64,000 nt of DNA from Clostridiaceae bacterium (GCA_021771025.1 JAETPW010000002.1:62001-126000), one strand, 5' to 3'; positions 1-8,607 are shown, counted from the stretch's first letter. Notes: generated from the sequence alone by a model not told the origin. Numbers and translations: made by a program.

Positions 1-214
1 TGTTTTTTTGGTAAGGTTCACATTTTAGATGCAACCGCACTACTTTGTCTTGGTAAATTTGTATGCAAGTTATGTTTTCCAGATGATAGAAAAGATCATC
101 GTAGGCAAATCTTGCTTTTCCTAATACCGATTTTGGTAAAAGAAAATTTTTTAGTTCTTCTCTTTCGATTTCTCGAAAATTGTTTTTAAACCATAAAGTT
201 ATTGTTTCTTTCAT
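1..214 (-). CDS. Unknown protein, cut by left edge
   Basis: An open frame starts at an ATG at 214 with a good AGGAGG ribosome site four bases upstream and stays open to base 1, so at least 71 residues are coded and the C-terminus lies outside the window. The visible part begins MKETITLWFKNNFREIE and is mixed charged/aromatic with no signal peptide or membrane segment. I do not recognise the family. It lies just downstream of the MATE gene on the same strand, about 97 bases away, with a TATAAT-like box in between, so it may have its own promoter. Confidence 0.6.
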   Translation of the reverse strand, partial: MKETITLWFKNNFREIEREELKNFLLPKSVLGKARFAYDDLFYHLENITCIQIYQDKVVRLHLKCEPYQKN

Positions 215-311
215 GTTTTCCTCCTATTATATTATAATAAGTTGACAGTTACGTTTATTTCAGTGGTATTATATCATTTTTGTTGCTAATAATAAATAGT
301 TAAGGATAATT

Positions 312-2312
312 TTATGTAATTTGAATTTTTTCTTTTACCATTTCACATATCATATCTGCGGTTTTTTCTACCCCTAAGGTGTCACTATTTAAGCAGATGT
401 CGTAATTACCTATGTCTTTCCAATCTTTGCTTGTGTAGTATTTATAATGGTTTGCACGTAATTTATCGATTCGTGTAATTTCCTTTTCTGCTTTTTTGGC
501 ATCCATTTGATAATATTTTGTGGCACGTTCCATTTTGCTTTTTTCGTCACTATAGATAAATACTTTGATGACATTTGGTTTGTCTTTTAAAATGAAATCT
601 GCACATCTTCCTACGATAACGCAAGTTTCTGTTTTAGCTACTTGTTCAATTAATTCAGATTCTTTGACAAATAGTTCGTCTGCATTAGATAATCCAAAAT
701 AATAACCACTGTTTAAACTTGCTAGTGCATTTCGTTTTTGTTCGTTTTCTTCTATGTATTCTTCGGATAGTCCTGTTTCTTCTGCTACTTTGATGATAAA
801 GTCTTTGTCATATAGTTTGATTCCTAGTTTATCGGCTATTAATCTTCCTACGTATCTTCCACCAGACCCATATTCCCTAGCAATGGTAATGACTACTTGT
901 TTATCTAATTGATTGTCTGTACTAGTATCGTCAATTAGGGCTTGACTGGTTATTTTTTGTTTTCCTAAGTGTTTGATTTCGCCAATTAATAAAATACCGG
1001 CAATGACAAAGGCTAACCCATCGGCAAATGGTCCTGCATATAATACGCCCATAATTCCAAATGTGCCTCCTAAGATTACCATAGCTGGAATTAAGAATAC
1101 GATTTGTCTAGATAGGGATAAAATAGCACTCTTGATGCTTTTTCCAATGGCTTGGAAGAAGATTCCTGATGGAATTTGGATTCCGTTACATATACATAAT
1201 AGAAGATATGTTCTAAAGGCTAAACAAGCAAATTCCATGTAATTTTCGTCACCACTACCAAAGATGGAAATTAATTTGTCTGGTATGGTTTGGAATAAGA
1301 TGAAGGCAATTGTACTAATGACTAAGCTAAGCCCAAGTACTGTTTTTAAGGTTTTCTTAACACGGTCATATTTTCCTGCTCCATAATTGTATCCTAAAAT
1401 TGGCTGTGCTCCTGCTGCAATTCCAATGATGATACTGTTTAGAATTTGGCTAATTTTCATGACAATTCCCAGCACAGTAATTGGAATTTCTGATCCAAAT
1501 TTCGATTCACTTCCGTATTTAGCAAGTAGGTTGTTTTCAAATGCCATAACAAATACAAAGCTCATTTGAGTAATAAAACTACTAATTCCCAATGTAGTTA
1601 CTTTTCTGGCTACTCCTAATTTTAACTTAAATTGTTCTTTGTTTAATGTAATTGACTTGAATTTTTTGATGTACAAAATATTCATTAAGAAGGTTACCCC
1701 TTGACTAATTACTGTCGCAATGGCTGCTCCTTCTACTCCCATTTTGAAGACAAAAATAAAAATTGGGTCTAAAATGGTATTTAAGATTGCTCCGGTAACC
1801 ATAGATGTCATGGCATATTTAGGGTTTCCGTCAGCTCTGATGATAGAGTTTAGGGTTGTTCCAATCATCATGAAGGGAAATCCTATGGCAATGATATAGC
1901 CATAATGTAAGGCAAAGTCTTTTAAGGCTTCTGTACAGCCAAATATGGCTAATAATTGTGGTAAGAAAATTAAGGTAGCAATACATAAAGTAAGTGAGAT
2001 AATAATTGATAAAGCAATTCCATTACCTACCCCTTTTGCTGCTTCTTCTTTTTTCTTTTCTCCTAATTTTAAACTTAAAAATGCTGAAGATCCATCTCCA
2101 AACATTAAGGCAAATGATAAACATATCATAGTTAATGGGAATACTACGTTTGTTGCCCCATTTCCTAGGTAACCTACTCCCCATCCAATAAAGATTTGGT
2201 CTACTATGTTGTATAGTGAATTGACCAATAGGGATATGATACAGGGAATGGAGAATTTTCTCATTAATTTACCTATTTTTTCACGTCCTAGTATGTTTTC
2301 TTCGTTTTCCAT
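312..2312 (-). CDS. MATE efflux transporter fused to cytidylate-kinase-like domain
   Basis: Residues 1 to about 455 form a multidrug and toxin extrusion (MATE) transporter with about twelve hydrophobic segments; it begins with the typical MATE pattern of a short hydrophilic start followed by IPCIISLLVNSLYNIVDQIFIG. After a short polar linker, residues from about 473 to the end form a cytidylate-kinase-like P-loop domain (PF13189 type): IAREYGSGGRYVGRLIA at its start and VIVGRCADF further on. MATE proteins normally end near 450 residues, so the extra 200 are a true in-frame fusion. The kinase half would be cytosolic. Start chosen at 2312 because GAGGAGG lies just upstream. Substrate of either half is unknown. 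A consensus promoter and a hairpin-bearing leader precede it. Confidence 0.88.
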   Translation of the reverse strand: MENEENILGREKIGKLMRKFSIPCIISLLVNSLYNIVDQIFIGWGVGYLGNGATNVVFPLTMICLSFALMFGDGSSAFLSLKLGEKKKEEAAKGVGNGIALSIIISLTLCIATLIFLPQLLAIFGCTEALKDFALHYGYIIAIGFPFMMIGTTLNSIIRADGNPKYAMTSMVTGAILNTILDPIFIFVFKMGVEGAAIATVISQGVTFLMNILYIKKFKSITLNKEQFKLKLGVARKVTTLGISSFITQMSFVFVMAFENNLLAKYGSESKFGSEIPITVLGIVMKISQILNSIIIGIAAGAQPILGYNYGAGKYDRVKKTLKTVLGLSLVISTIAFILFQTIPDKLISIFGSGDENYMEFACLAFRTYLLLCICNGIQIPSGIFFQAIGKSIKSAILSLSRQIVFLIPAMVILGGTFGIMGVLYAGPFADGLAFVIAGILLIGEIKHLGKQKITSQALIDDTSTDNQLDKQVVITIAREYGSGGRYVGRLIADKLGIKLYDKDFIIKVAEETGLSEEYIEENEQKRNALASLNSGYYFGLSNADELFVKESELIEQVAKTETCVIVGRCADFILKDKPNVIKVFIYSDEKSKMERATKYYQMDAKKAEKEITRIDKLRANHYKYYTSKDWKDIGNYDICLNSDTLGVEKTADMICEMVKEKIQIT

Positions 2313-2355
2313 TTAACATTCCTCCTCTTTTTTATTTGTTTTCGACAACAAAAAG

Positions 2356-2378
2356 ACAACACGTAAAATTAGTGTTGT
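2356..2378 (-). terminator. Hairpin plus T-run in MATE leader (possible attenuator)
   Basis: On the minus strand ACAACAC and GTGTTGT form a 7-bp stem with a 9-base loop, followed by CTTTTTGTT. It lies about 45 bases before the MATE start and downstream of the promoter at 2477-2505, so it would act in the 5' leader. A second small hairpin (CATTAT/ATAATG) precedes it. An attenuator is inferred from position and shape only. Confidence 0.4.
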
Positions 2379-2476
2379 TCGTTAGTCATTATTTACCATA
2401 ATGTACGTTTCCAATGTTACCTTTGTTATTTATTTTTCGTTTGCGTGCTCTCTTTTTGTCATGTGCGATAGGTATG

Positions 2477-2505
2477 ATTTTATCATAGTATTTTTGGTTT
2501 GTCAA
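2477..2505 (-). promoter_or_regulatory. Sigma-A type promoter of the MATE-kinase gene
   Basis: Minus-strand -35 TTGACA (2500-2505) and -10 TAAAAT (2477-2482) are separated by exactly 17 bases. Transcription would begin near 2470, giving a leader of about 155 nt. No other gene lies between. Confidence 0.75.
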
Positions 2506-2720
2506 GGGGATTTTTTCTTGTTGACATAATTTAAAGTGAAGATTTTTACAATCATAAAACATATATTCTTGCTTTCAGGATTACTTATTTTTAATAAAAA
2601 GCAAAAAATCTTTGTTAAAATTTAAGTTCCTTCATATTATTAATATCCATTCCTATCTAATTCCATGTTACTCATTTAATTTTTCTCCTGTTACATATGA
2701 TTATGGATTTATTTATCGTT

Positions 2721-3200
2721 TTATCTATCATATTCATAATAATATAAAATATTATTATCGAGATCTAATATTCCCACAGATACTGTGTAATACATATCAT
2801 CTAATAATTGTTCTATACTATGCCTATCTTCCACTCCATTACTTCTATTTGTAAATATCCAGTAGGCATTTTCAATATGGGGGATTTTATTATATATTTC
2901 TTCTCTAGTATAAAAATTTATTTTTTTATTTAATCTTTCGTCTAATTGGGTATTTTTCCAATTGTTATTCTTTTTTATTTCTTTCAATAGCATTTTCATT
3001 TGGTTTTTAGAGAAATATATTTTTATTAACTTTTCATCATTACGAAGATCTTTTGATTGTAGTTCTATTTTTTCTCTCTTTGTTAACTTTGGTACTCCAA
3101 ATTCTAGGCAGCTATTCATTTGCATATCATTAAAATATAATACTAAATAAACCAACATCAAGGTAATTACAATACTGGAAATCACAAAAATTCTTTTCAT
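2721..3200 (-). CDS. Small membrane-anchored protein, unknown
   Basis: A 159-residue protein with one N-terminal hydrophobic segment (residues about 4-22) after MKR, then a hydrophilic, Lys/Asn/Glu-rich region. There is no lipobox cysteine at the right place, so it is probably an uncleaved anchor with the rest outside the cell. AGGTGATAAGTA precedes the ATG and fits a ribosome site. No family recognised. Hairpin element copy A begins about 100 bases upstream. Confidence 0.6.
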   Translation of the reverse strand: MKRIFVISSIVITLMLVYLVLYFNDMQMNSCLEFGVPKLTKREKIELQSKDLRNDEKLIKIYFSKNQMKMLLKEIKKNNNWKNTQLDERLNKKINFYTREEIYNKIPHIENAYWIFTNRSNGVEDRHSIEQLLDDMYYTVSVGILDLDNNILYYYEYDR

Positions 3201-3303
3201 TACTTATCACCTTTTTCAGCAATGTTTTGATATTTTATTTTCTGTATTTATATCATATCTTAAACATATTTTCAATATTTTTGCGAATTTTTGTTCTTTT
3301 TAG

Positions 3304-3545
3304 GTTACTAGTTAAGACTTTTACACTAAATTAGCTCTGAACCCAAGTCATTTGTGTATTTTCCGGATAAATTTACATCTGACAGTTCCCGAAGACCCAC
3401 GTTAGGCTTAAAAACCGATTACCGGCTTCTTTGTTAGGGACTTAAGGTTTTTAAAATGACCCTGCTATGGAGGATTAAATTTATCCGGAAAATACACAAA
3501 TGACTTGGGTTCGGAGCGGACTCATTCCTCAAACCCATTAACCAA
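3304..3545. repeat. Hairpin element copy A (full length)
   Basis: About 242 bp. It starts GTTACTAGTTAAGA and ends in a divergent matching end. The arms ACCCAAGTCATTTGTGTATT and its complement, followed by TTCCGGATAAATTTA, flank a centre of about 110 bases. The centre carries an inner 9-bp stem TTAAAAACC/GGTTTTTAA and the conserved block GCTATGGAGGATTAAATTTA. It is almost identical to copy H at 55940. Its right end abuts the stop codon of the fic gene. No credible ORF inside. Confidence 0.85.
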
Positions 3546-3546
3546 T

Positions 3547-4209
3547 TTAGTTGTTAGGATACGTAATTCCCGATATACATTTATGATAGATGAATTCTTT
3601 CAACTTTTCTATATTATCTGTTTCATAATAGTTAATCAACAATTCTCCAAAAAGAATATCTTCTTCTACGGGAACACTAATAATTCCTTTTCCGTGTTGA
3701 ATCATGATTTTATTGGCAAATAGCATTGATGTTCTTTTATTGCCATCAGTGAAAAATTGAGTTCTCATTAAATAGCACATGATGGTAATTGCTCTTTCTG
3801 TTATGCACTCTATTTCACCGTATTTTTCTAATTGCTCGATCACTTCTTGTTCATCTGGTAATTTAGGTTTCCAGCTTGTTCCTCCAATACTAACATCATA
3901 TACTCTCATTTGCCCTGCTCGATCAATTAAATTGCTACCTAATAAACTGTTGATTGATTTCAATAAATTTAAATCGTTTTTTGCTTCAATTGAATTTAAA
4001 ACAAAGAGCCAAGCGTGTTTTAAATTATTAATGGTTTGAATTTCATCTAATCTAAGGCGTGCTATGTTTCCGCCATCATATAGTCTTTGGGTTTCTGGAT
4101 AGGTAATATCAATCCCCTCAATATGTGAACTTTTCCAAATACTATCTACTATCGCTCTTTTGGCTAAAAATATATTTTCTTCTTTTGTCATATTGTATTT
4201 ATCGATCAT
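3547..4209 (-). CDS. Fic family protein with Gln in place of the motif His
   Basis: A 220-residue Fic-domain protein. The family motif HxFx(D/E)GNxR appears at residues 151-159 as QFFTDGNKR: the phosphate-binding acidic residue, Asn and Arg are present, but the catalytic His is Gln. Near the N-terminus, residues 27-32 read SSHIEG, matching the (S/T)xxxE(G/N) inhibitory helix of class II Fic proteins. Canonical Fic enzymes transfer AMP to target hydroxyls; without the His the usual AMPylation is unlikely, and the role here is unknown. Start set at the ATG at 4209, 13 codons inside the longest frame, because AGAGAGGGAATAAT lies just upstream of it. The stop codon touches hairpin element A. Confidence 0.85.
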   Translation of the reverse strand: MIDKYNMTKEENIFLAKRAIVDSIWKSSHIEGIDITYPETQRLYDGGNIARLRLDEIQTINNLKHAWLFVLNSIEAKNDLNLLKSINSLLGSNLIDRAGQMRVYDVSIGGTSWKPKLPDEQEVIEQLEKYGEIECITERAITIMCYLMRTQFFTDGNKRTSMLFANKIMIQHGKGIISVPVEEDILFGELLINYYETDNIEKLKEFIYHKCISGITYPNN

Positions 4210-4346
4210 ATTATTCCCTCTCTTTTTATAGTAATTGAAATATATCATATTATTGCTAAATAAGCAACAACTTAAGGAATGTTGATAAGAGTATCATTAA
4301 AGAGACTTCTTACTTACATTTCTTAAGTTGTTACTTACATTCAATC

Positions 4347-4871
4347 CTAGTTAAATGAAAATTCCATTACTTTTTTGTTTTGGATACTTTGTTTTACGTC
4401 TAAAATTCTCTGGTTTTCTGATCCGCGAAAACGTAGGCTTGGATTTTTCTTTTCTTCTTCAAATTTTCCATCTACTACTACATCGATGTAATTTAGTAGT
4501 TCTTGGGTAGTTGGGTTATTGGGTACCATTTTTCCGACTACGTCTTTTTCAAAGTCAAACCCTGTATAGCACCAGATATTTTTGTCGGGAAATTTTTCTT
4601 TTACTTTTTTCACTAATGGTAAAAGTCCTTCTTGATTTTGTTTTTCTAGTGGTTCTCCTCCTAATAAGGTTAATCCTGCTATATAATCATGATTCATGTA
4701 TTCTAATACTTGATCGATTTCTTTTTCGGTAAAGTGATTGCCATAGTTGAAGTCCCATGCGCATTCATTGAAACATCCTTTGCAATGATGATTGCAACCA
4801 CTGACAAAAACAGATACACGAACTCCTTCTCCGTTAGCTACATCTACTCGTTTAATATCCGCATAATTCAT
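4347..4871 (-). CDS. nrdG: Anaerobic ribonucleotide reductase activating protein
   Basis: A 174-residue radical-SAM enzyme, the usual size of NrdG. Residues 26-33 read CNHHCKGC, the CxxxCxxC motif that binds the 4Fe-4S cluster, and a glycine-rich SAM-binding stretch LTLLGGEP follows. It makes the glycyl radical on NrdD with SAM and an electron donor. It lies downstream of nrdD on the same strand, after a 150-base gap that holds a REP-like hairpin. AGAAGGAAAAAAAC precedes the ATG. Confidence 0.96.
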   Translation of the reverse strand: MNYADIKRVDVANGEGVRVSVFVSGCNHHCKGCFNECAWDFNYGNHFTEKEIDQVLEYMNHDYIAGLTLLGGEPLEKQNQEGLLPLVKKVKEKFPDKNIWCYTGFDFEKDVVGKMVPNNPTTQELLNYIDVVVDGKFEEEKKNPSLRFRGSENQRILDVKQSIQNKKVMEFSFN

Positions 4872-4965
4872 GTTTTTTTCCTTCTTTCTTTTGGAGTTTG
4901 TTTTTTAGTTTACTGCCACTAAGTTTAAGTAAAATTTAAAACATTATTGTAGCATTAAGCCTAGT

Positions 4966-5020
4966 TCAAATAGGGAAATTTGAGATAGGGAAAAAAAGGG
5001 CGTCCCCTTTATTTCCCTAC
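4966..5020 (-). repeat. REP-like hairpin (GGGCGTCCCC family), terminator-like
   Basis: Contains the AAAAGGGCGTCCCC core also present in the large inverted repeat at 26106-26245 and at 49893. TAGGGAAA and TTTCCCTA flank it. Read on the minus strand, AAAGGG/CCCTTT closes a tetraloop-sized turn followed by T residues, directly after the nrdD stop. It could therefore partly terminate between nrdD and nrdG. Confidence 0.6.
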
Positions 5021-5023
5021 TTT

Positions 5024-7150
5024 TTACAAGTGCATTACTCTTTGTTTGATTTCTTTGGTTTTCCCAGCGTTCCAGAAGTTTTCTCCTAAGTAACCACAGG
5101 TACGTCTTACGACTGTCATTTTGGCGTGGTCTTTGTTTCCGCAGTTTGGGCATTCCCATTCGTTTTCTTTGTTGATTTTGATTTCTCCGTCAAATCCACA
5201 TTCATGGCAGAAGTCTGATTTTGTGTTGAATTCTGCGTATTGGATGTGATCGTAGATGAATTTTACTACGGTTCTTAAGGCATCTAAGTTGTTTTGCATA
5301 TTTGGTATTTCGATGTAAGAGATAGCTCCTCCTGTTGAGATTTTTTGGAATTCACTTTCAAATTCTAGTTTTTCAAAGGCATCGATTTTTTCTCTTACGT
5401 CTACGTGGTAGGAGTTGGTGTAGTATCCTTTATCGGTTACGTCTTTGATGGTTCCAAATCTTTCTTTGTCTATTCTGGCAAATTTATAGCATAGGCTTTC
5501 TGCTGGTGTACCATATAGGGCAAACCCGATGTTGGTTTCTTTTTTCCAACGGTCTACGGTTTCACGTAGGTGTTTCATGACACGAAGGGCAAATTCACGT
5601 CCTTCTGGTGTGGTGTGGGATACTCCTTTTAATGCTTTTGTCATTTCATAGATTCCGATGTATCCTAGAGAAATGGTTGAATATCCGCCGTATAGTAATT
5701 TGTCGATTTTTTCTCCTTTAGCTAAACGTGCTACTGCTCCGTATTGCCAGTGAATTGGGCTGATGTCTGAATGAGTTCCTACTAAAGCATAATGTCTACA
5801 CATTAGGGCTTCTTTGCATAGTTCTAGTCTTTCGTCTAATATTTCCCAGAATTTTTCTTCGTCTCCATCTGCTACAATGGCTACTTGTGGTAGGTTGATA
5901 CTTACTACTCCTTGATTGAATCTACCTTCAAATTGGTAGTTTCCATTTTCATCTTTCCAAGGGGATAAGAAACTTCTACATCCCATTGGGCTAAATACGT
6001 TTCCTTCATAGTTTTCACGCATTTTTTTGGCAGATATGTAATCTGGGTACATTCTTTTGGCTGAACATTTTACAGCAAGTTCTGTTAAGTAGTCATATTC
6101 TCCACCAGTTAAGTTGTTAAATTCGTCTAATACATACACTAGTTTAGGGAAGGCTGGGGTAACGTATACTCCTGCTTCGTTTTTGATTCCTTCATAACGT
6201 TGTCTTAATACTTCTTCGATAATCATGGCATTTTCTTTGATGTATGGGTCTCCTTCTTCTAAGTGTAAGAATAAGGTGACGAATGGAGATTGTCCATTTG
6301 TAGTCATTAACGTATTAATTTGATATTGAATGGTTTGTACTCCAGCTTTTAATTCTGTTTTTAAACGATCTTGCACTATATTTTCTATTACCTCTGGTGT
6401 TAATTTATCTTTGTATTTTTTCTCTAAATCTGATTTAAATTTTTCATAACTCTTTCTTAAGTATTTTCCTAAGTGTTTTAGATCGACTGATTGCCCACCA
6501 TATTGGTTACTTGCTACTGCAGCAATAATTTGAGTAGTTACTGTGCAAGCCACTTGGAAACTCTTTGGACTTTCGATTAATTTTCCATTCATGACTGTTC
6601 CATTATCTAACATATCTGAAATGTTAATTAAACAACAGTTGAAAATTGGTTGTACAAAGTAATCGGCGTCGTGGAAATGTAAAATTCCTTCGTCATTTGC
6701 TTTGGATATTTTTTCTGGTAATAACATTCTTTTGGTTAAATCTCTTGATACTTCTCCTGCTATATAATCTCTTTGCGTTGAAGCTAATAGGGTATTTTTA
6801 TTGGAGTTTTCTTCTGCTAGTTCTTTATTTTCGTTGCGAATTAACCCTAATATAGTTTCATCTGTCGTATTTTGTTTTCTGACTAATGCTCTTGTGTAAC
6901 GATAAACAATATATCTTTTGGCTAATTCATATCGGTTTATTTCCATTAATTTTTCTTCGATGATATCTTGGATATCTTCTACTAACATTCTTTTTTTCTC
7001 TAATGATTCGATGTAGCTAATAATCTCTTTAATTTCAGCTTTGCTGGCTCTTTCTTTTGGTCTTACCTCTTGATTTGCTTTTTCGATAGCAACCTGAATC
7101 TTAGCTCTATCATAGTCTACCGCTCTTCCATCTCGTTTAATGACTTTCAT
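5024..7150 (-). CDS. nrdD: Anaerobic (class III) ribonucleoside-triphosphate reductase
   Basis: A 708-residue NrdD that reduces ribonucleoside triphosphates to deoxy forms under anoxic conditions. The N-terminus (MKVIKRDGRAVDYDRAKI, residues 1-18) begins an ATP-cone regulatory domain. The C-terminus has two zinc-binding pairs (CHECG and CPNCG) and the glycyl-radical motif RTCGYLG at about residues 683-689, with Gly686 the likely radical site. Length and motifs look complete. It pairs with nrdG downstream. A perfect TGTTGC-AAAA-GCAACA dyad lies about 60 bases upstream beside a TATAAT box. Confidence 0.97.
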   Translation of the reverse strand: MKVIKRDGRAVDYDRAKIQVAIEKANQEVRPKERASKAEIKEIISYIESLEKKRMLVEDIQDIIEEKLMEINRYELAKRYIVYRYTRALVRKQNTTDETILGLIRNENKELAEENSNKNTLLASTQRDYIAGEVSRDLTKRMLLPEKISKANDEGILHFHDADYFVQPIFNCCLINISDMLDNGTVMNGKLIESPKSFQVACTVTTQIIAAVASNQYGGQSVDLKHLGKYLRKSYEKFKSDLEKKYKDKLTPEVIENIVQDRLKTELKAGVQTIQYQINTLMTTNGQSPFVTLFLHLEEGDPYIKENAMIIEEVLRQRYEGIKNEAGVYVTPAFPKLVYVLDEFNNLTGGEYDYLTELAVKCSAKRMYPDYISAKKMRENYEGNVFSPMGCRSFLSPWKDENGNYQFEGRFNQGVVSINLPQVAIVADGDEEKFWEILDERLELCKEALMCRHYALVGTHSDISPIHWQYGAVARLAKGEKIDKLLYGGYSTISLGYIGIYEMTKALKGVSHTTPEGREFALRVMKHLRETVDRWKKETNIGFALYGTPAESLCYKFARIDKERFGTIKDVTDKGYYTNSYHVDVREKIDAFEKLEFESEFQKISTGGAISYIEIPNMQNNLDALRTVVKFIYDHIQYAEFNTKSDFCHECGFDGEIKINKENEWECPNCGNKDHAKMTVVRRTCGYLGENFWNAGKTKEIKQRVMHL

Positions 7151-7185
7151 TTTTTCATTTCCCCCTTCTTGGTTTGTCCGTTGTC

Positions 7186-7227
7186 ATTATATCTCTATCG
7201 AGAATAAATTCTGTTGCAAAAGCAACA
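7186..7227 (-). promoter_or_regulatory. Candidate nrdD promoter with dyad operator
   Basis: Minus-strand TATAAT at 7186-7191 lies 36 bases before nrdD. A perfect dyad TGTTGC-AAAA-GCAACA (7212-7227) covers the -35 position, where no good TTGACA exists. That layout suits a regulator binding over a weak -35. It does not match the NrdR box consensus that I know. Regulator unknown. Confidence 0.45.
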
Positions 7228-7338
7228 ATTATTGTCTCTATCTTATTAATTCCTTTTCCTTGTATGTTTTTGCGTTTTATTTCATTTATGTTACAAAAAT
7301 ATGACAAACAAATGACAAAAAAACACTTCAGAAATGAC

Positions 7339-7367
7339 TTTACAAACTCATGTTCCTATGATAGAAT
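7339..7367 (+). promoter_or_regulatory. Promoter of the DUF1064 gene
   Basis: TTTACA (7339-7344), 17-base spacer, TAGAAT (7362-7367). It ends 40 bases before the ATG at 7408, with GGAGG in between. Confidence 0.65.
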
Positions 7368-7407
7368 AAACTAAATTTAGGATAAACCAAGGAGGAAACA
7401 AAAAATC

Positions 7408-7761
7408 ATGGAACGCTGGAGTGTGGAAGACTACAAACAATACGATCAAAGTAAAAATAAAACCAAAAGTAAATATAAAGCAAACAAAACCTCAATTGAT
7501 GGTCACACCTTTGACAGTCAAAAAGAGGCTGAATATTACTGTGAACTAAAATTGCGTTTGCAAAGCAATGAAATAAAATCCTTTTGCCTACAACCCATAT
7601 TTATGTTAGCACCAGGGCTTAAATACAAACCTGATTTTATCATTTTTCATCATGATGGTTCTTGTGAAGTAATTGATGTAAAAGGGTTTAAGACGAAAGA
7701 ATATATTGCAAAAAAGAAAATTTTTGAAGATAAATATCATTTTCCCATTATTGAGATTTAG
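7408..7761 (+). CDS. DUF1064 protein, PD-(D/E)XK nuclease-like
   Basis: A 117-residue protein matching DUF1064 (PF06356), a small family common in phages and Bacillota. The pattern SQKEAEYY, then YKPDF and EVIDVKG, is the PD-(D/E)XK nuclease core, so a DNA or RNA endonuclease activity is plausible but unproven. The first ~35 residues are lysine-rich. CAAGGAGGAAAC precedes the ATG. No phage structural genes are nearby, so it looks like a solitary chromosomal copy. It converges on the GIY-YIG gene with only 6 bases between stops. Confidence 0.85.
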   Translation: MERWSVEDYKQYDQSKNKTKSKYKANKTSIDGHTFDSQKEAEYYCELKLRLQSNEIKSFCLQPIFMLAPGLKYKPDFIIFHHDGSCEVIDVKGFKTKEYIAKKKIFEDKYHFPIIEI

Positions 7762-7767
7762 TCCCAT

Positions 7768-8109
7768 TTAGCTCTGTGCAAAAAGAAGAGATACCCCTTT
7801 TATGTCTATTCTTTGATACTCTTCTGTTTCAATACGTTCTCCTAGAAGTGCGTTTAATGTTTCTCTTTGTTTGATTAATTTTTCTTTTTGACTTTTCGTT
7901 AATGTTTTTAACTGATATTCTAATTTTGAAGCTAAACTTCTTGTCTCCGATTGCCAAACCGCTTCTAATTTTTTAGCTTGATGAACTTTGGTATATTTAG
8001 CACACTGTTCTGTTTGCAAAAAATGTTCTTCCATACGATGATTTAGGTCTTTGGCTATTCCCGTATAGATGGTATTATCTTGGCATCGTAGCATATAGGT
8101 GTAATACAT
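7768..8109 (-). CDS. GIY-YIG nuclease domain protein (UPF0213/YhbQ-like)
   Basis: A 113-residue single-domain GIY-YIG protein. The N-terminus YYTYMLRCQDNTIYTGIA carries the YxY...YTG form of the motif, followed by LNHRMEEH with the conserved Arg and His. YhbQ/YazA-type proteins are putative DNA-repair endonucleases with no firmly known role. The size is slightly longer than the usual ~95 residues, the extra lying at the C-terminus. Confidence 0.88.
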   Translation of the reverse strand: MYYTYMLRCQDNTIYTGIAKDLNHRMEEHFLQTEQCAKYTKVHQAKKLEAVWQSETRSLASKLEYQLKTLTKSQKEKLIKQRETLNALLGERIETEEYQRIDIKGVSLLFAQS

Positions 8110-8221
8110 AAAATTTTTCCATCCTTCCTTTTACCCTTTACAAATCTCTCATTTTGTTGTATATTCATTATGTCACTTTGCTAAATAGCAAAAAATTATT
8201 TTTTATCACAGGAGGAAAACA

Positions 8222-8568
8222 ATGGATAAACAAATACTTGAAAAAAATTTTGAAAAGGTAGTAAATTATGTAGCAGCGAACCGCTATAGACGGTGTCTGA
8301 AATTGAAAGGCAGAGATCAACAAGGTATGCCTGTCTTTAAATTCTCTTATTCTCGTTGCCTTGATGATCCTTTACCTTTGCCAGCTAAAGGAAAGAATAT
8401 TCGTATTATTTTACGGATTACCGTTCAAAGTTTTGGCTATATGCCGTTTTGTTTGGTAAAAAATATTTTCCATTTGTTCAAAAAGTGGAGTGGTTTACAG
8501 CTCCAACGTACCTCCCTGAGGCTCCAAATGTTTTAAGTGAGTTCTCAGAAAAAATGATGGCAAAATAG
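8222..8568 (+). pseudogene. Frameshifted small gene, unknown family
   Basis: The frame starting at 8222 (good AGGAGGAAAACA site) runs as MDKQILEKNFEKVVNYVAAN and is protein-like to about SRCLDDPLPLPAKGK, then loses character. From about 8390 the -1 frame becomes protein-like (EYSYYFTDYRSKFWLYAVLF, ending SEFSEKMMAK) and stops at 8568, right before a terminator. A single indel around 8390-8400 in an A-rich stretch would restore one protein of about 115 residues. It could be a recent pseudogene or a sequencing error. Family not recognised. Confidence 0.65.
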
Positions 8569-8574
8569 CCATCT

Positions 8575-8606
8575 ACTCGCCCATAAAATATGGGCGAGTT
8601 TTCTTT
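8575..8606 (+). terminator. Rho-independent terminator
   Basis: Perfect 10-bp stem ACTCGCCCAT/ATGGGCGAGT with AAAAT loop, then TTTCTTTTTT. It follows the stop of the frameshifted gene by 6 bases. It ends where the convergent DUF5050 gene ends, so it may serve both strands. Confidence 0.88.
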
Positions 8607-8607
8607 T

